A DNA stretch of 64,000 nucleotides, taken from Dyella mobilis. Its GTDB lineage: Bacteria > Pseudomonadota > Gammaproteobacteria > Xanthomonadales > Rhodanobacteraceae. Under the pieces are notes generated by a model. It did not search any database and was not told the origin of the DNA. It saw only the letters and a program-made list of their open reading frames with translations. The DNA is taken from the NCBI RefSeq assembly GCF_016904945.1, contig NZ_JADIKF010000034.1:1-64000 (forward strand). Direction: 5' to 3'. Made by a program: the position numbers and the translations under genes. Below are positions 41,199 through 50,832 of this stretch, in pieces; the first letter of the stretch is position 1; each line of letters starts with the position of its first letter.

Positions 41199-42056
41199 AT
41201 GGCCATCCTTCGCTGCCGAAGCGCATTCATTTCCGATGTTCACCTGGGCACGCCTGACTGCAAGGCGGCCTACCTGCTGGATTTCCTGCGTCAGCTGCAA
41301 TGCCAGAAGCTGTATCTGGTCGGCGACATCATCGACCTGGAAGCCCTGAGCCGCCGCCGCTGGTGGCATCCGGACCACGGCACCGTGATCGCCGAGGTGC
41401 TGGACATGGCCCGGCGCGGGGTCGAGGTCACCTATATCCCCGGCAACCACGACGCGGCGCTGCGCGGACTGGTGGGGCAATCGATCTGCGGCGTGCGCAT
41501 CGAGCTGGACGCGGTGCACGTGGGTGCGGACGGCCGCCGCTACCGGGTCAGCCACGGCGATGAATACGATCCCGAGCAGATCGGCCGCAGCTGGATGCTG
41601 CACATCGGCGAGGCGATGCATCGCTTCATCTGCTGGGGCAATCGCCGCGTGAACGCCTGGCGCCGCCGCATGGCGCTGCCTTATCTGCCGCTGTCGATCA
41701 TCGTGAAATCGCACATCGGCAAGGCGCTGGCGTATATCCGCGCCTACGAAGAGCGCGTGGCCGCCGACGCGCGCGAACGCGGCATGGACGGCCACATCTG
41801 CGGCCACATCCACTACGGCCAGGTGCGCACGGTGGACGGCGTGGTGTACCTGAATGACGGCGACTGGGTGGAGCACTGCACGGCGCTGATCGAGGACGAG
41901 ATCGGCGCGATGGAGCTGATCCACTGGAGCGAGCAGCCCACCGCCCTGGGCCGCGCCAGCCGCGAGCTGGTGCTGCCCTCGCCCACTTCCGCCCTGGCGT
42001 TGGCGCCGCTGGCGCGGCGCAAGCGGGATCTGGACGAGCTGCGGCCGGCGGCTTGA
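41199..42056 (+). CDS. Calcineurin-like phosphoesterase, UDP-2,3-diacylglucosamine diphosphatase (LpxH)-like
   Basis: 285 residues from ATG 41199 (MAILRCRSAFISDVHLG). Metal-binding motifs in order: DVHLG, GDIIDL, GNHD, SHGDEYD, GHIHYG, the set of LpxH-type metallophosphoesterases. It is longer than classical LpxH (240), with a 40-residue Ala/Arg-rich tail. It probably belongs to the LpxH-like group rather than being the main lipid A enzyme. It lies 104 bases downstream of the SGNH gene. Confidence 0.82.
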   Translation: MAILRCRSAFISDVHLGTPDCKAAYLLDFLRQLQCQKLYLVGDIIDLEALSRRRWWHPDHGTVIAEVLDMARRGVEVTYIPGNHDAALRGLVGQSICGVRIELDAVHVGADGRRYRVSHGDEYDPEQIGRSWMLHIGEAMHRFICWGNRRVNAWRRRMALPYLPLSIIVKSHIGKALAYIRAYEERVAADARERGMDGHICGHIHYGQVRTVDGVVYLNDGDWVEHCTALIEDEIGAMELIHWSEQPTALGRASRELVLPSPTSALALAPLARRKRDLDELRPAA

Positions 42057-42072
42057 AGCTTTGAAGAGAGCC

Positions 42073-42147
42073 GTAGGTTGGGTTAGCGCAGCGTAACCCA
42101 ACAAATCCCGCGAAAACGTTGGGTTACGCTGCGCTAACCCAACCTAC
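42073..42147. repeat. Palindromic gtaggttgggtta repeat, perfect 30-bp arms
   Basis: Arms 42073-42102 and 42118-42147 are exact reverse complements (core ggttagcgcagcgtaaccca). A near-identical unit with one mismatch is at 50706-50807 and a half unit at 421-438. Confidence 0.9.
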
Positions 42148-42306
42148 GAAACTGCGGCCGGCGGCTTGAGACGCCTCATTTTTCCCTCCCCTGCGACGCG
42201 CAGGGGAAGGAGCAAAAAGCAGAGGAGAAAAAAAGCCGCCTTGAACCTGTCTGACCCGGCAGCATATGTAGGGCGATACAATGCCCCTCTTTACCGGAGC
42301 CCCTAC

Positions 42307-43230
42307 ATGTCCCTCGAAAGCGCCACCCGCGAACGAATCGAAAGCCTGCTCAAAGACCACCGCGTGGTGCTGTTCATGAAGGGCACGCGCCAGCAGCCGA
42401 TGTGCGGTTTTTCCGCCGCCGCCACCAACACGCTTAATGAACTGCTGCCGGACTACCACACGGTCAACGTGCTGGAAGATTCCGAGATCCGCGAAGGCAT
42501 CAAGGTGTTCGGCAACTGGCCGACCATTCCGCAGCTGTATGTGGACGGTGAGCTGATCGGCGGCGCCGACATCATTCGCCAGATGTACGGCAGCGGCGAG
42601 CTACACCAGCTGTTCGGCGCCACGCCGCCGGATCGCACGCCGCCGGAAATCACCATTACCGACAAGGCCGCCGAATCCATCCGCCAGGGCACGGCCAATG
42701 CGCAGGGCATGGCATTGCACTTGGAAATCGGCCCGGATCACAGCGCGGGCTTCCAACTGGCCCCGGGCAGCGAGCACGACATCGTGGTGGTGGCGAACGG
42801 CATCGAAGTGCATTTCGATCCGGCCAGCGCGCAGCGCGCCAAGGGCATCGTGATCGACTGGGTGTCCACCATGCAGGGCGAGGGCCTGAGCCTGAAGTTT
42901 CCCGGCGCGGTCGAGCTGAAGTCGATGAGCGTGCATGAGCTCAAGCAGCGTCTGGCCAAGGGCGACCTCACCCTGATCGACGTGCGCCCCGCGCAGGGCC
43001 GCATGATGGCCGCCCCGCTGGCGCAGGCACGCGTGCTGGAAGACGAAGGCTACGCCGCCCTGGCCGCACTGCCGAAGGACACCACGCTGGCCTTTATCTG
43101 CCACCACGGCATTTCCAGCCGCAGCGCCGCCGAACGCTTCATCGCCCATGGCTTCACCAACGTCTACAGCGTGGATGGCGGCATGGATGCGTGGGCGGCC
43201 GAGATCGATTCGAGCGTTCCGCGCTACTGA
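42307..43230 (+). CDS. Glutaredoxin-4 / A-type scaffold-like / rhodanese three-domain fusion
   Basis: 307 residues from ATG 42307 ([20 protein letters not shown]). Residues 1-105: monothiol glutaredoxin with the CGFS active site ([12 protein letters not shown]) and [19 protein letters not shown]. Residues about 115-200: HesB/IscA-like fold ([14 protein letters not shown], then [20 protein letters not shown]) but with no cysteine, so it cannot bind a cluster in the usual way. Residues about 210-300: rhodanese domain with DVRPAQGR and the active loop [14 protein letters not shown]. Probably handles iron-sulfur clusters or sulfur transfer. Confidence 0.9.
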   Translation: MSLESATRERIESLLKDHRVVLFMKGTRQQPMCGFSAAATNTLNELLPDYHTVNVLEDSEIREGIKVFGNWPTIPQLYVDGELIGGADIIRQMYGSGELHQLFGATPPDRTPPEITITDKAAESIRQGTANAQGMALHLEIGPDHSAGFQLAPGSEHDIVVVANGIEVHFDPASAQRAKGIVIDWVSTMQGEGLSLKFPGAVELKSMSVHELKQRLAKGDLTLIDVRPAQGRMMAAPLAQARVLEDEGYAALAALPKDTTLAFICHHGISSRSAAERFIAHGFTNVYSVDGGMDAWAAEIDSSVPRY

Positions 43231-43256
43231 GCCTCGGTCCAACGCGTTTTTCGTGA

Positions 43257-43288
43257 AAAGCACGGGGCGAAAGCCCCGTGCTTTTTTT
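43257..43288 (+). terminator. Rho-independent terminator after the glutaredoxin fusion
   Basis: aaagcacggggc, loop gaaa, gccccgtgctttttttt; 26 bases past the stop. Confidence 0.93.
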
Positions 43289-43817
43289 GTGCCCGGCGTC
43301 CGCGCCTGGTCTCCATCGACCTTTTGCAATAGCAAGAAATAACGAAAAATCGACAGTTCATTTAATCTGTATTCATCAAAAACTTACGAAATGACACGAA
43401 CCATTCCGTTCGTCGGCGTACTGTCCAACCCATCCCAGTCGCTCGTCTGAAATAATTTATTCAATTATTTTAAATAGATATGAAAAATACTCGCATCTCA
43501 GCTGCCCCCTAAGCGCGAAGCGTGCCATTCGTCTCTGTCGAAACTTTTTGCATTTCTCCGTAAGCGTTGCGTAAGGTTTGGTCATTCCGTAAGTTCGTAC
43601 GTGACTGATCGCGGCGGCACAGCCACCAGGCGATCACCCGGGCGGGATACCCGGTCGAGTCGGGAGTAAGTCATCCACGAAGGAAGCGCAGGACGGGAAC
43701 GAGGTTCCCTTCCTGGCCTCGCCGTGGGCGTCAGTCCGGTTCGATGAAAGCTCCAGACGCAGCAACTTTTGAAGTCGTTGTTTTAGCCCAATGGGCTCCA
43801 CGGGGAGATTTTGAATA
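43289..43817 (+). promoter_or_regulatory. Long upstream region of the first Oar-like receptor
   Basis: About 530 bases. The first half is AT-rich (43370-43500, with an aataatttattcaattattt stretch). The second half, 43620-43817, is GC-rich with several potential hairpins (for example cgggcgggatacccg). No known riboswitch core was recognised (no cobalamin, TPP or FMN motifs). A long 5' leader is likely. No gene seen. Confidence 0.45.
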
Positions 43818-46800
43818 ATGATCAAGCGTGACCAGACCGGCACGGGCCACTACCGTCGCCACACCCTTGCAGCAGCGCTTGCGCTGAGCTTGGGCTTTAC
43901 TGGGGCGGCCTTCGCCCAGTCCACCACCAGCACGTTCTTCGGCCAGGCGCCGGTGGGCGATTCAGTGACGGTAACCAGCCAGACAGGCCTCAGCCGCGAC
44001 GTGCCGGTCGACAGCACCGGGCACTATCGCGTGAACAACATGCCGGTCGGCACCTACACGGTGCAGCTGAAGAAAGACGGCACCGTGGTGGACACGCGCG
44101 ACAACGTGACACTCACCGTGGGCGTGAACACGGAAGTGTCGTTCGCACCCAAGACCTTGACCACGGTAACGGTCAGCGCCAACGCGATTCCGCAGATCGA
44201 CGTGGCCTCGGTGGATTCGCGCTCGGTCATCACCGCGAAGGATCTGCAGCGCCTGCCGCTGGGTCGCACCGCCGAATCGATCGCATTGCTGGCGCCGGGC
44301 GTGGTGCAGGCGAGCGGCTATTTCAACAACGCACTCTCGTTCGGCGGCGGCAGCGCCACCGAGAACGCGTACTACATCAACGGCTTCAGCAGCTCCGATC
44401 CGCTGTCCAACCTCGGCGGCGTGGGCCTGCCGTATGGATCGATCGACCAGCAGGAAACCTACATCGGCGGCTACAGCGCGAAGTACGGCCGTTCCGACGG
44501 CGGCGTGATCAACCAGATCGGCAAGCGCGGCACGAACGAGTGGCACTTCGGCGGGCAGATGATCTGGGAACCGCGCTTCCTGGAATCCACACCGGTGAAC
44601 CGCAATTACCCGAACATGGCGCTGCCGGCGCATTACAGCTACGCCGATGCATCGCTGCCCGGTTCGATCTACCAGTACCGCAAGGACGACAAGCAGTGGC
44701 GCACCGTTTATGACGCCTACATCGGCGGCCCGCTGATCAAGGACAAGCTGTTCTTCTTCCTGTCGGCGGAAGCGGAAAAGGTGGAAGGACGCAGCACCAA
44801 CAACGTGGAGGCGGCACAGGAGGCCTACCTCAAGTACACCAACAAGCTGCAGAAGTTTTACGGCAAACTGGATTGGAACATCACCGACAATAACTTGTTG
44901 GAACTGACCCACGTCGTCAACAAGCAGCCGGCATCGGCAGGTGCAGGCGATCCGACCCAGCCGACCTCGGGCGAGTATTACGCGTTCAACTACGGCAACC
45001 TCAGTTCGGGCGGCCCGCTCGGTTTGTATCCGGTGTACTCGAAGAACTCGACCACGCTGGATATCGTGAAGTACACCGGTTACATCACTGAAGATTTGAC
45101 CTTGAGCGCGACCTACGGCCGCAACAAGGTGCTGAACTACACCACGCTGCCCGGCCTCAATCCGGACGATCCGTACATCGCCAATCCCAACTTCGAAAAT
45201 CCTGCGTACACAGGCGGCTCGCCGATCACCAACAGCACCACCACCAACCAGATCGGTTCGCCCAACGCACAGAGCAAGACGCACGGCCTGCGTGTGGACA
45301 TCGACTACCACCTGGGCAGCCACGATCTGTCCGCCGGTATCGACAACATGTATTTCTCCGGCAAGGACCAGGGCGTTGTGACGGCCGGCCCGGGCTATTA
45401 CTGGCGTTATTACCAGACGCCGTATCCGAACAACCCGATCGTTCCCGGCGTCGTTCCTGCGCCCGGCCAGGAGTACTACGCACGCAAGCGCATCTACACC
45501 ACGGCCACCAGCATGTCGGTGTCGCAGAAAGCGTATTACCTGGAAGACAAGTGGCAGGTCACCGATCGCTGGCTGCTCGATGTGGGCATCCGCAACGACA
45601 ACTTCAACAACTACAACAGCAGCAACCAGCCGTATGTGCGCAGCGGCAACCAGTGGGCGCCGCGCCTGGGCGTCAGCTGGGACGTGTTTGGCGATTCCAG
45701 CCTGAAGGCGTACGCCAACCTGGGCCGCTACTATCTCGCGTTGCCGGACAGCGTGGCGATTCGCGGCGCTTCAGCTTCGACGTATACCGACCAGTATTTC
45801 ACCTACACCGGCATCAATCCGACCACCGCCGAACCGACCGGCACCACGGCGCTCGCACCGCCGCACTCTTCGGATAACGAATACGGCATTACGCCCGATC
45901 CCAAGACGTTCGCATCGACCAACCTGCGTTCGGAATACCAGGACGAGTTCATCCTCGGCTTCGACAAGACGCTGGGCGACAGCTGGACCACCGGCGCGAA
46001 GTTCACGCTGCGCAAGCTGCAAAGCGCGATCGACGACGTGTGCGACATGGGTGCCCTGGCCAACAAAATGCAGTCGATGGGCCTCGACCCGAGCCTGTAC
46101 AACACCACCCAGCCGGGCTGCCGCCTGTTCAATCCGGGCAGAAGCAACGACTTCCTGGTATCGCGCGTGGATGGCTCGGGTTATGCCAGCGTGCCCATGA
46201 CCACCTCCGACTGGGGCTTCACCGAAGGTGCGAAGCGCAAGTATTACGCGGTGAATGCTTACTTGGAGCATCCGTTCAACGGCAAGTGGCAGGCGCGCGT
46301 GGATTACACCTTCTCGCGCAGCTACGGCAACACCGAAGGCCAGGTGCGTTCGGATATCGGCCAGACCGACGTCAGCAAGACCGAAGACTGGGATTACGCG
46401 TCGGTGATGGTGAACAGCAATGGCGTGCTGTTCAACGATCGCACGCACACCATCAAGGCCTATGGCGCGTACGCCATCACGCCGGAATGGATGGTCTCGG
46501 GCCGCATCCTGCTGCAGTCGGGCGCACCCAAGAGCTGCCTGGGTTACTACGGCCCGCAGATGTTGGATCCGTCCACCTACGGCGCGGCCTATCACTACTG
46601 CTTCGGCCAGCCGTCGCCTCCGGGAGCGCAGGGACGCATGCCGTGGACCCAGCGCCTGGATCTTGGTGTGACGTATCGCCCGATGTTCGCCGACCAGAAA
46701 CTTGCGTTCGGCCTGGATGTGTTCAACGTGCTGAACCGGCAGGCTGCCACGCAGTGGAACACCACCAGCGAAAACTCGCCGGGCGTGGTTTCCAACACCT

Positions 46801-46865
46801 ACGGTTTGGGTCTGTACTACAACCAGCCGCGTTACGTGAGGTTGTCGGTGTCTTACGACTACTAA
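43818..46865 (+). CDS. TonB-dependent receptor, Oar-like (1)
   Basis: 1015 residues. Signal peptide (ALALSLGFTGAAFAQ), then a carboxypeptidase-regulatory-like domain (residues about 40-115, LSRDVPVDSTGHYRVNNMPV). A TonB-box-like TVTVSA and plug domain follow (DLQRLPLGRTAESIALLAPG, NAYYINGFSSSDP). A large 22-strand-type barrel ends in a terminal aromatic strand (RYVRLSVSYDY). Imports an unknown, probably large substrate across the outer membrane using TonB energy. Same family as the proteins at 47472 and 53314. Confidence 0.93.
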   Translation: MIKRDQTGTGHYRRHTLAAALALSLGFTGAAFAQSTTSTFFGQAPVGDSVTVTSQTGLSRDVPVDSTGHYRVNNMPVGTYTVQLKKDGTVVDTRDNVTLTVGVNTEVSFAPKTLTTVTVSANAIPQIDVASVDSRSVITAKDLQRLPLGRTAESIALLAPGVVQASGYFNNALSFGGGSATENAYYINGFSSSDPLSNLGGVGLPYGSIDQQETYIGGYSAKYGRSDGGVINQIGKRGTNEWHFGGQMIWEPRFLESTPVNRNYPNMALPAHYSYADASLPGSIYQYRKDDKQWRTVYDAYIGGPLIKDKLFFFLSAEAEKVEGRSTNNVEAAQEAYLKYTNKLQKFYGKLDWNITDNNLLELTHVVNKQPASAGAGDPTQPTSGEYYAFNYGNLSSGGPLGLYPVYSKNSTTLDIVKYTGYITEDLTLSATYGRNKVLNYTTLPGLNPDDPYIANPNFENPAYTGGSPITNSTTTNQIGSPNAQSKTHGLRVDIDYHLGSHDLSAGIDNMYFSGKDQGVVTAGPGYYWRYYQTPYPNNPIVPGVVPAPGQEYYARKRIYTTATSMSVSQKAYYLEDKWQVTDRWLLDVGIRNDNFNNYNSSNQPYVRSGNQWAPRLGVSWDVFGDSSLKAYANLGRYYLALPDSVAIRGASASTYTDQYFTYTGINPTTAEPTGTTALAPPHSSDNEYGITPDPKTFASTNLRSEYQDEFILGFDKTLGDSWTTGAKFTLRKLQSAIDDVCDMGALANKMQSMGLDPSLYNTTQPGCRLFNPGRSNDFLVSRVDGSGYASVPMTTSDWGFTEGAKRKYYAVNAYLEHPFNGKWQARVDYTFSRSYGNTEGQVRSDIGQTDVSKTEDWDYASVMVNSNGVLFNDRTHTIKAYGAYAITPEWMVSGRILLQSGAPKSCLGYYGPQMLDPSTYGAAYHYCFGQPSPPGAQGRMPWTQRLDLGVTYRPMFADQKLAFGLDVFNVLNRQAATQWNTTSENSPGVVSNTYGLGLYYNQPRYVRLSVSYDY

Positions 46866-46946
46866 GTTTCCCAAGGGAGCCACCTCCCCCTTTTGGTTCC
46901 CTTTTTTTCTTCTCGAACGATTCTTCGAGTTACACCATCCAGCGTA

Positions 46947-46972
46947 GGCCACCTTCGGGTGGCCTTCTTTTT
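46947..46972 (+). terminator. Rho-independent terminator after receptor 1
   Basis: ggccacc, loop ttcg, ggtggcc then a T-rich tail, 82 bases after the stop. Confidence 0.9.
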
Positions 46973-47471
46973 GCGACCGATACGCACGTCATTTGTTCAG
47001 ACAGCGGACTACACGACCGGCTCGTCTCGCGGTGTTTATCAGGCCTCTATCAGCGTCAGCCAAACCTTAAGAGCGCCCAGGAATTGGGCTGCATCGTGTA
47101 GGAATACATTGACTGATATTTGGTGAATCACCTACACGAGCAAAAACAGCTCCTCGAATAAGCCTTTGTGCCTGCTGCTTTTTGTATTGCGCAGCACACC
47201 GCTCCGAAGGTGACGCGACATCGGCCACGCATCGCGGTTGTCGCATGACGCGTGCTGGTCCGTAGCAAATTTTTCGCTTCGGGTAACCGTTGCATAACAA
47301 CTTGCCCAAGCCCTAGCGTGTGCCCAGCCCGTGCATCGCCAGTTCAAGGCACGCCTGCCCCAGAAGCGCCACGGCAAACCAACACACGAGCGGTCCATGC
47401 AGGCCGCCAATTCCGGGGCGCCGCTGCTTCGCGGCAGCGGCTTGCCCATTGCCTGCCCATTGGAGGGAACC
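46973..47471 (+). promoter_or_regulatory. Region between receptors 1 and 2
   Basis: About 500 bases holding the promoter and leader of the second receptor. No gene, repeat or recognisable riboswitch was seen. A GGAGGG ribosome site lies at 47462-47467. Confidence 0.45.
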
Positions 47472-50400
47472 ATGCAAATTCGTCAACACAACAACACGCC
47501 GAACTATCGGCGGATCGCCCTGAGCATCGCGCTCGTGCTCGGCGTGGACAGCGGCGCCGTGCTCGCGCAGAGCACATCGGGTTCCATCTACGGCTCCGCC
47601 CGTGCCGGCGCCGAGGTCACCATCACCAACGAAGGCAACGGTTCCAGCCGCAACGTAACCGTGGGCCCGAACGGCGCCTTTCAGTTCAACGCCCTGCTTC
47701 CGGGCAAATACGTGGTGAAGCTTGCCGATGGCGGCAGCACGTCCACGCAGGAAGTGACCGTGCTCGCCGGCCAGGGCGCCAACGTCAACCTGGCGGTTAC
47801 CGCAAGCGCCGTATCGGCCAAGGCAAAAAACCTGGATACGATCAGCGTAACGGCCAATTCACTGGCCAATATCGACGTATCGTCGGCACAGACCAATACG
47901 GTGATCACCGCCGAGCAGATGAAGACGTTGCCGATTCCGCGCAACGTGACAGCGATCGCCCTGCTTACGCCGGGTGCGGTGAAAGGCGATTCCTCGTTTG
48001 GCAACCTCGCTTCGTTCGGCGGCGCTTCGGTGGCTGAAAACGCCTATTACGTGAACGGCTTCAATGTCACCAACCAGTTCGACTCACTGAGCTTTTCGCA
48101 GGTTCCGTTCGAGGCGATCGACCAGGAATCGGTACAGGACGGCGGCTACGGCGCGGAATACGGCAACGCCACCGGCGGCGTGATTTCGGTGCAGACCAAG
48201 CGCGGCACCAACGAATGGAAAGGCGGCGTAGATGTCACCTGGAATCCCGTTTCGCTGATGGCAAAGCAGCCCAACATTTATCTGAAGAACGGAAATCCCT
48301 GGTACAACGCTTCGCGCAACAACAACTACGCCATCGGCAACAGCGGCTCCACCTATCCCATCGATTTCAGCTCGCGCTGGAATGCCTGGCTGGGCGGCCC
48401 GCTGATCAAGGACAAGCTGTTTATTTTCGGCCTGGTGAGCGGCACCAAGACGAACTCGTCAGGTTATGGCTATGTCGACCAGGCCGGCGGTGGCGGCTAT
48501 ACCGCGCTGACTGAGAAAGATCCGTACTGGCTGCTGAAGCTCGACTGGAATATCAACGACAGCAACATCCTCGAATACACCGGCTTCAACGATACCCGCC
48601 ACGTCAGCACCGACGTTTATTACGACGGATTCGGCGACAATGGACACAGCCCCTATCACTACGATTATCAGGGCGTAGTGAAGCAAAAGCTCGGCGGCCA
48701 GACGAACATCCTGAAGTACACGAGCTACATCACCGATGACCTCACCTTGACCATGCAATATGGCAAGAACCAGAACCATCGCATCAATACCGCCATTGCC
48801 GCCGATGGCACCGTGGAGAGCTATGACGGCAACATTCTCAACGCCGCCAATGCACCGGGCTGCCCCGCCATTACCGACCTGCGAAATCCGGTTGTCGCCG
48901 GCCAGATCGCTCCTTACGCGCATTGCAACTTCATCCCGGGCGGCGTGTTGACTACCGACAACGGCCAGGACAAGCGCTCGTCGTTCCGCATCGACCTGGA
49001 GTACAAGCTGGGCGACCACGACATTACCGGCGGCTGGTCGCGCGACCGCACCTCATCCAGCACGGGTCAGGCCTACGAAGGTGGTGCGCAATGGGTCTAT
49101 GGCCCGCTGAATCCGGAAACCTCCGGTGCTGCTCCCGAAGATAACCAGGTGACCAACTATGTGTTTGCCACCGGTGCGAAGGTAAGCACCACGCAGCGTG
49201 CGGCGTATCTGCAGGACAACTGGCATATCACCGACAACTTCCTGCTGCGCTTGGGCCTGCGCAACGACCAGTTCAATAACCAGAACGGGCTTGGCCAGAC
49301 CTACGCCAAGCAGGATCACAATCTGCAACCGCGTCTGGGCTTTTCGTGGGACGTGCACGGCGACTCGACGCTGAAGATCTACGGCAGCGCGGGCGACTAC
49401 TCGCTGCCGATCGATGCGGGCGTGGCCATTCGCGGTGCTTCGGCGTCGCTGTATTCCACGCAGAGCTTTACCTACACCGGCGTCGATCCGGTGACCGGCG
49501 TGCCGCAGGGACTCACTCCGCTTACGCCGGTGCAATATCTCAATTTCGAGACCGGCTCCACGCCCAATCCGACCTCGTATACAACGGCTAACCTCAAGCC
49601 GTTCAAGCAACGCGAATTCATTCTCGGCGCGCAACAGCAGGTCGGCGACTGGACCGTGGGCGCGAAAGCCGCCTATCGCAAAGTGTTGAACGGCATCGAC
49701 GATATCTGCGATTTCCGTCCGATTGCCGCCTACGCCAATGCGATGTACGGATTCGGCTATCGCACCGACAGCCTGGCGCCGATGATGGCCGATGGAAGCA
49801 ATGCCAATCCGGGCCTGATCGGCTGCTTCATTGCCAATCCAGGCAACGGCGTGCAGCTGATGCTGCCGCTCGACCCGAACTCGAACCAACTGTATCCGGT
49901 GAACCTGAGCGGCGAGCAGATCGGCGAACCCAGGTACAAGCGCAATTACTATGCGTTGTCGCTGACTGCCGAGCGTAACTTCAACAACACGTATTACCTG
50001 AATTTCTCGTACACCTACGCACGCTCTTACGGCAATACGGAAGGGCTGGTGGATTCCAACATCGGCCAGGCCGACACCGGCACGTCGGAGCTGTTCGACT
50101 ATCCGGAAATCATGTACGGCGCGAACGGCAACCAGCCCAACAACCACAAGCACACCTTCAAGGCTTACGGCGCGTACAAGCTGAGCAACGAGTGGACGAT
50201 CGGCGCGAACCTGCTGGTACAAACAGGCCGGCCGCGGAATTGCTATGGCGACAATCCGGCGGATCTGGGCGTCGTCGGCGGCTATGCCGGCGGCAAGAAT
50301 CCCGAGCCTGGGCAGCCTTCGGTATCCAGCGGCACGTCGCCGTACATCTATTGCGTCGTCAACGGCGTCGGCGCCGTGCTTCCGCGCGGATCGGCGGGCA

Positions 50401-50657
50401 ACACGCCGACGCTGTGGCAGCTCGATTTGAATGCGGCCTACAAGCCCGAGTGGTTCAAGGGGCTGACCATGCGCGCCACGGTGTTCAACGTTTTCAACCG
50501 GCATACGCCCGTGTCGGTCTACGAAAACCAGAATGCCTTCTACACGCCATCAGCCAACGGCGGCACCTGGCAGACCCTCAACGACACCAAGTATCTGGTG
50601 CCCACGGGTTATCAGGCTCCGCGTTATGTGCAGCTCAATGCGGAATATGATTTTTGA
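47472..50657 (+). CDS. TonB-dependent receptor, Oar-like (2)
   Basis: 1061 residues from ATG 47472 (MQIRQHNNTPNYRRIALSIA), with GGAGGGAACC upstream. Signal peptide ending AVLAQ. Regulatory-like N-terminal domain (GAEVTITNEGNGSSRNVTVG), then TISVTANS and plug (QMKTLPIPRNVTAIALLTPG, NAYYVNGFNVTNQ). Barrel ends RYVQLNAEYDF. Paralogue of receptors 1 and 3, in tandem with receptor 1 but with its own leader. Confidence 0.93.
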   Translation: MQIRQHNNTPNYRRIALSIALVLGVDSGAVLAQSTSGSIYGSARAGAEVTITNEGNGSSRNVTVGPNGAFQFNALLPGKYVVKLADGGSTSTQEVTVLAGQGANVNLAVTASAVSAKAKNLDTISVTANSLANIDVSSAQTNTVITAEQMKTLPIPRNVTAIALLTPGAVKGDSSFGNLASFGGASVAENAYYVNGFNVTNQFDSLSFSQVPFEAIDQESVQDGGYGAEYGNATGGVISVQTKRGTNEWKGGVDVTWNPVSLMAKQPNIYLKNGNPWYNASRNNNYAIGNSGSTYPIDFSSRWNAWLGGPLIKDKLFIFGLVSGTKTNSSGYGYVDQAGGGGYTALTEKDPYWLLKLDWNINDSNILEYTGFNDTRHVSTDVYYDGFGDNGHSPYHYDYQGVVKQKLGGQTNILKYTSYITDDLTLTMQYGKNQNHRINTAIAADGTVESYDGNILNAANAPGCPAITDLRNPVVAGQIAPYAHCNFIPGGVLTTDNGQDKRSSFRIDLEYKLGDHDITGGWSRDRTSSSTGQAYEGGAQWVYGPLNPETSGAAPEDNQVTNYVFATGAKVSTTQRAAYLQDNWHITDNFLLRLGLRNDQFNNQNGLGQTYAKQDHNLQPRLGFSWDVHGDSTLKIYGSAGDYSLPIDAGVAIRGASASLYSTQSFTYTGVDPVTGVPQGLTPLTPVQYLNFETGSTPNPTSYTTANLKPFKQREFILGAQQQVGDWTVGAKAAYRKVLNGIDDICDFRPIAAYANAMYGFGYRTDSLAPMMADGSNANPGLIGCFIANPGNGVQLMLPLDPNSNQLYPVNLSGEQIGEPRYKRNYYALSLTAERNFNNTYYLNFSYTYARSYGNTEGLVDSNIGQADTGTSELFDYPEIMYGANGNQPNNHKHTFKAYGAYKLSNEWTIGANLLVQTGRPRNCYGDNPADLGVVGGYAGGKNPEPGQPSVSSGTSPYIYCVVNGVGAVLPRGSAGNTPTLWQLDLNAAYKPEWFKGLTMRATVFNVFNRHTPVSVYENQNAFYTPSANGGTWQTLNDTKYLVPTGYQAPRYVQLNAEYDF

Positions 50658-50705
50658 TGGTGGGCGTTTGCTCTCCCCTGCTCGCGCAGGGGAGGGTTGA
50701 ATTTT

Positions 50706-50807
50706 GTAGGTTGGGTTAGCGCAGCGTAACCCAACTGTTTTCGGCTCTTCGACTCTCTAGCGCAAAGACGAAGACACGTTGGGTGACGCTGCGCTAACCC
50801 AACCTAC
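50706..50807. repeat. Palindromic gtaggttgggtta repeat with 42-bp spacer
   Basis: Arms 50706-50735 and 50778-50807 are reverse complements with one mismatch (gggtgacgct for gggttacgct). Same family as 42073-42147. A small ctcccctgctcgcgcagggga hairpin lies just upstream near 50672. Confidence 0.88.
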
Positions 50808-50832
50808 GTTGCTGCGTTGTACGGGGCGTTCT

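Noticed and set aside
42073..42147. CRISPR-like repeat
   Set aside because: Only a single palindromic unit with two arms; no series of repeats with unique spacers anywhere in the window.
43620..43817. Riboswitch upstream of receptor 1
   Set aside because: Hairpins are present, but none of the conserved cores of cobalamin, TPP, FMN or other common riboswitches could be recognised.
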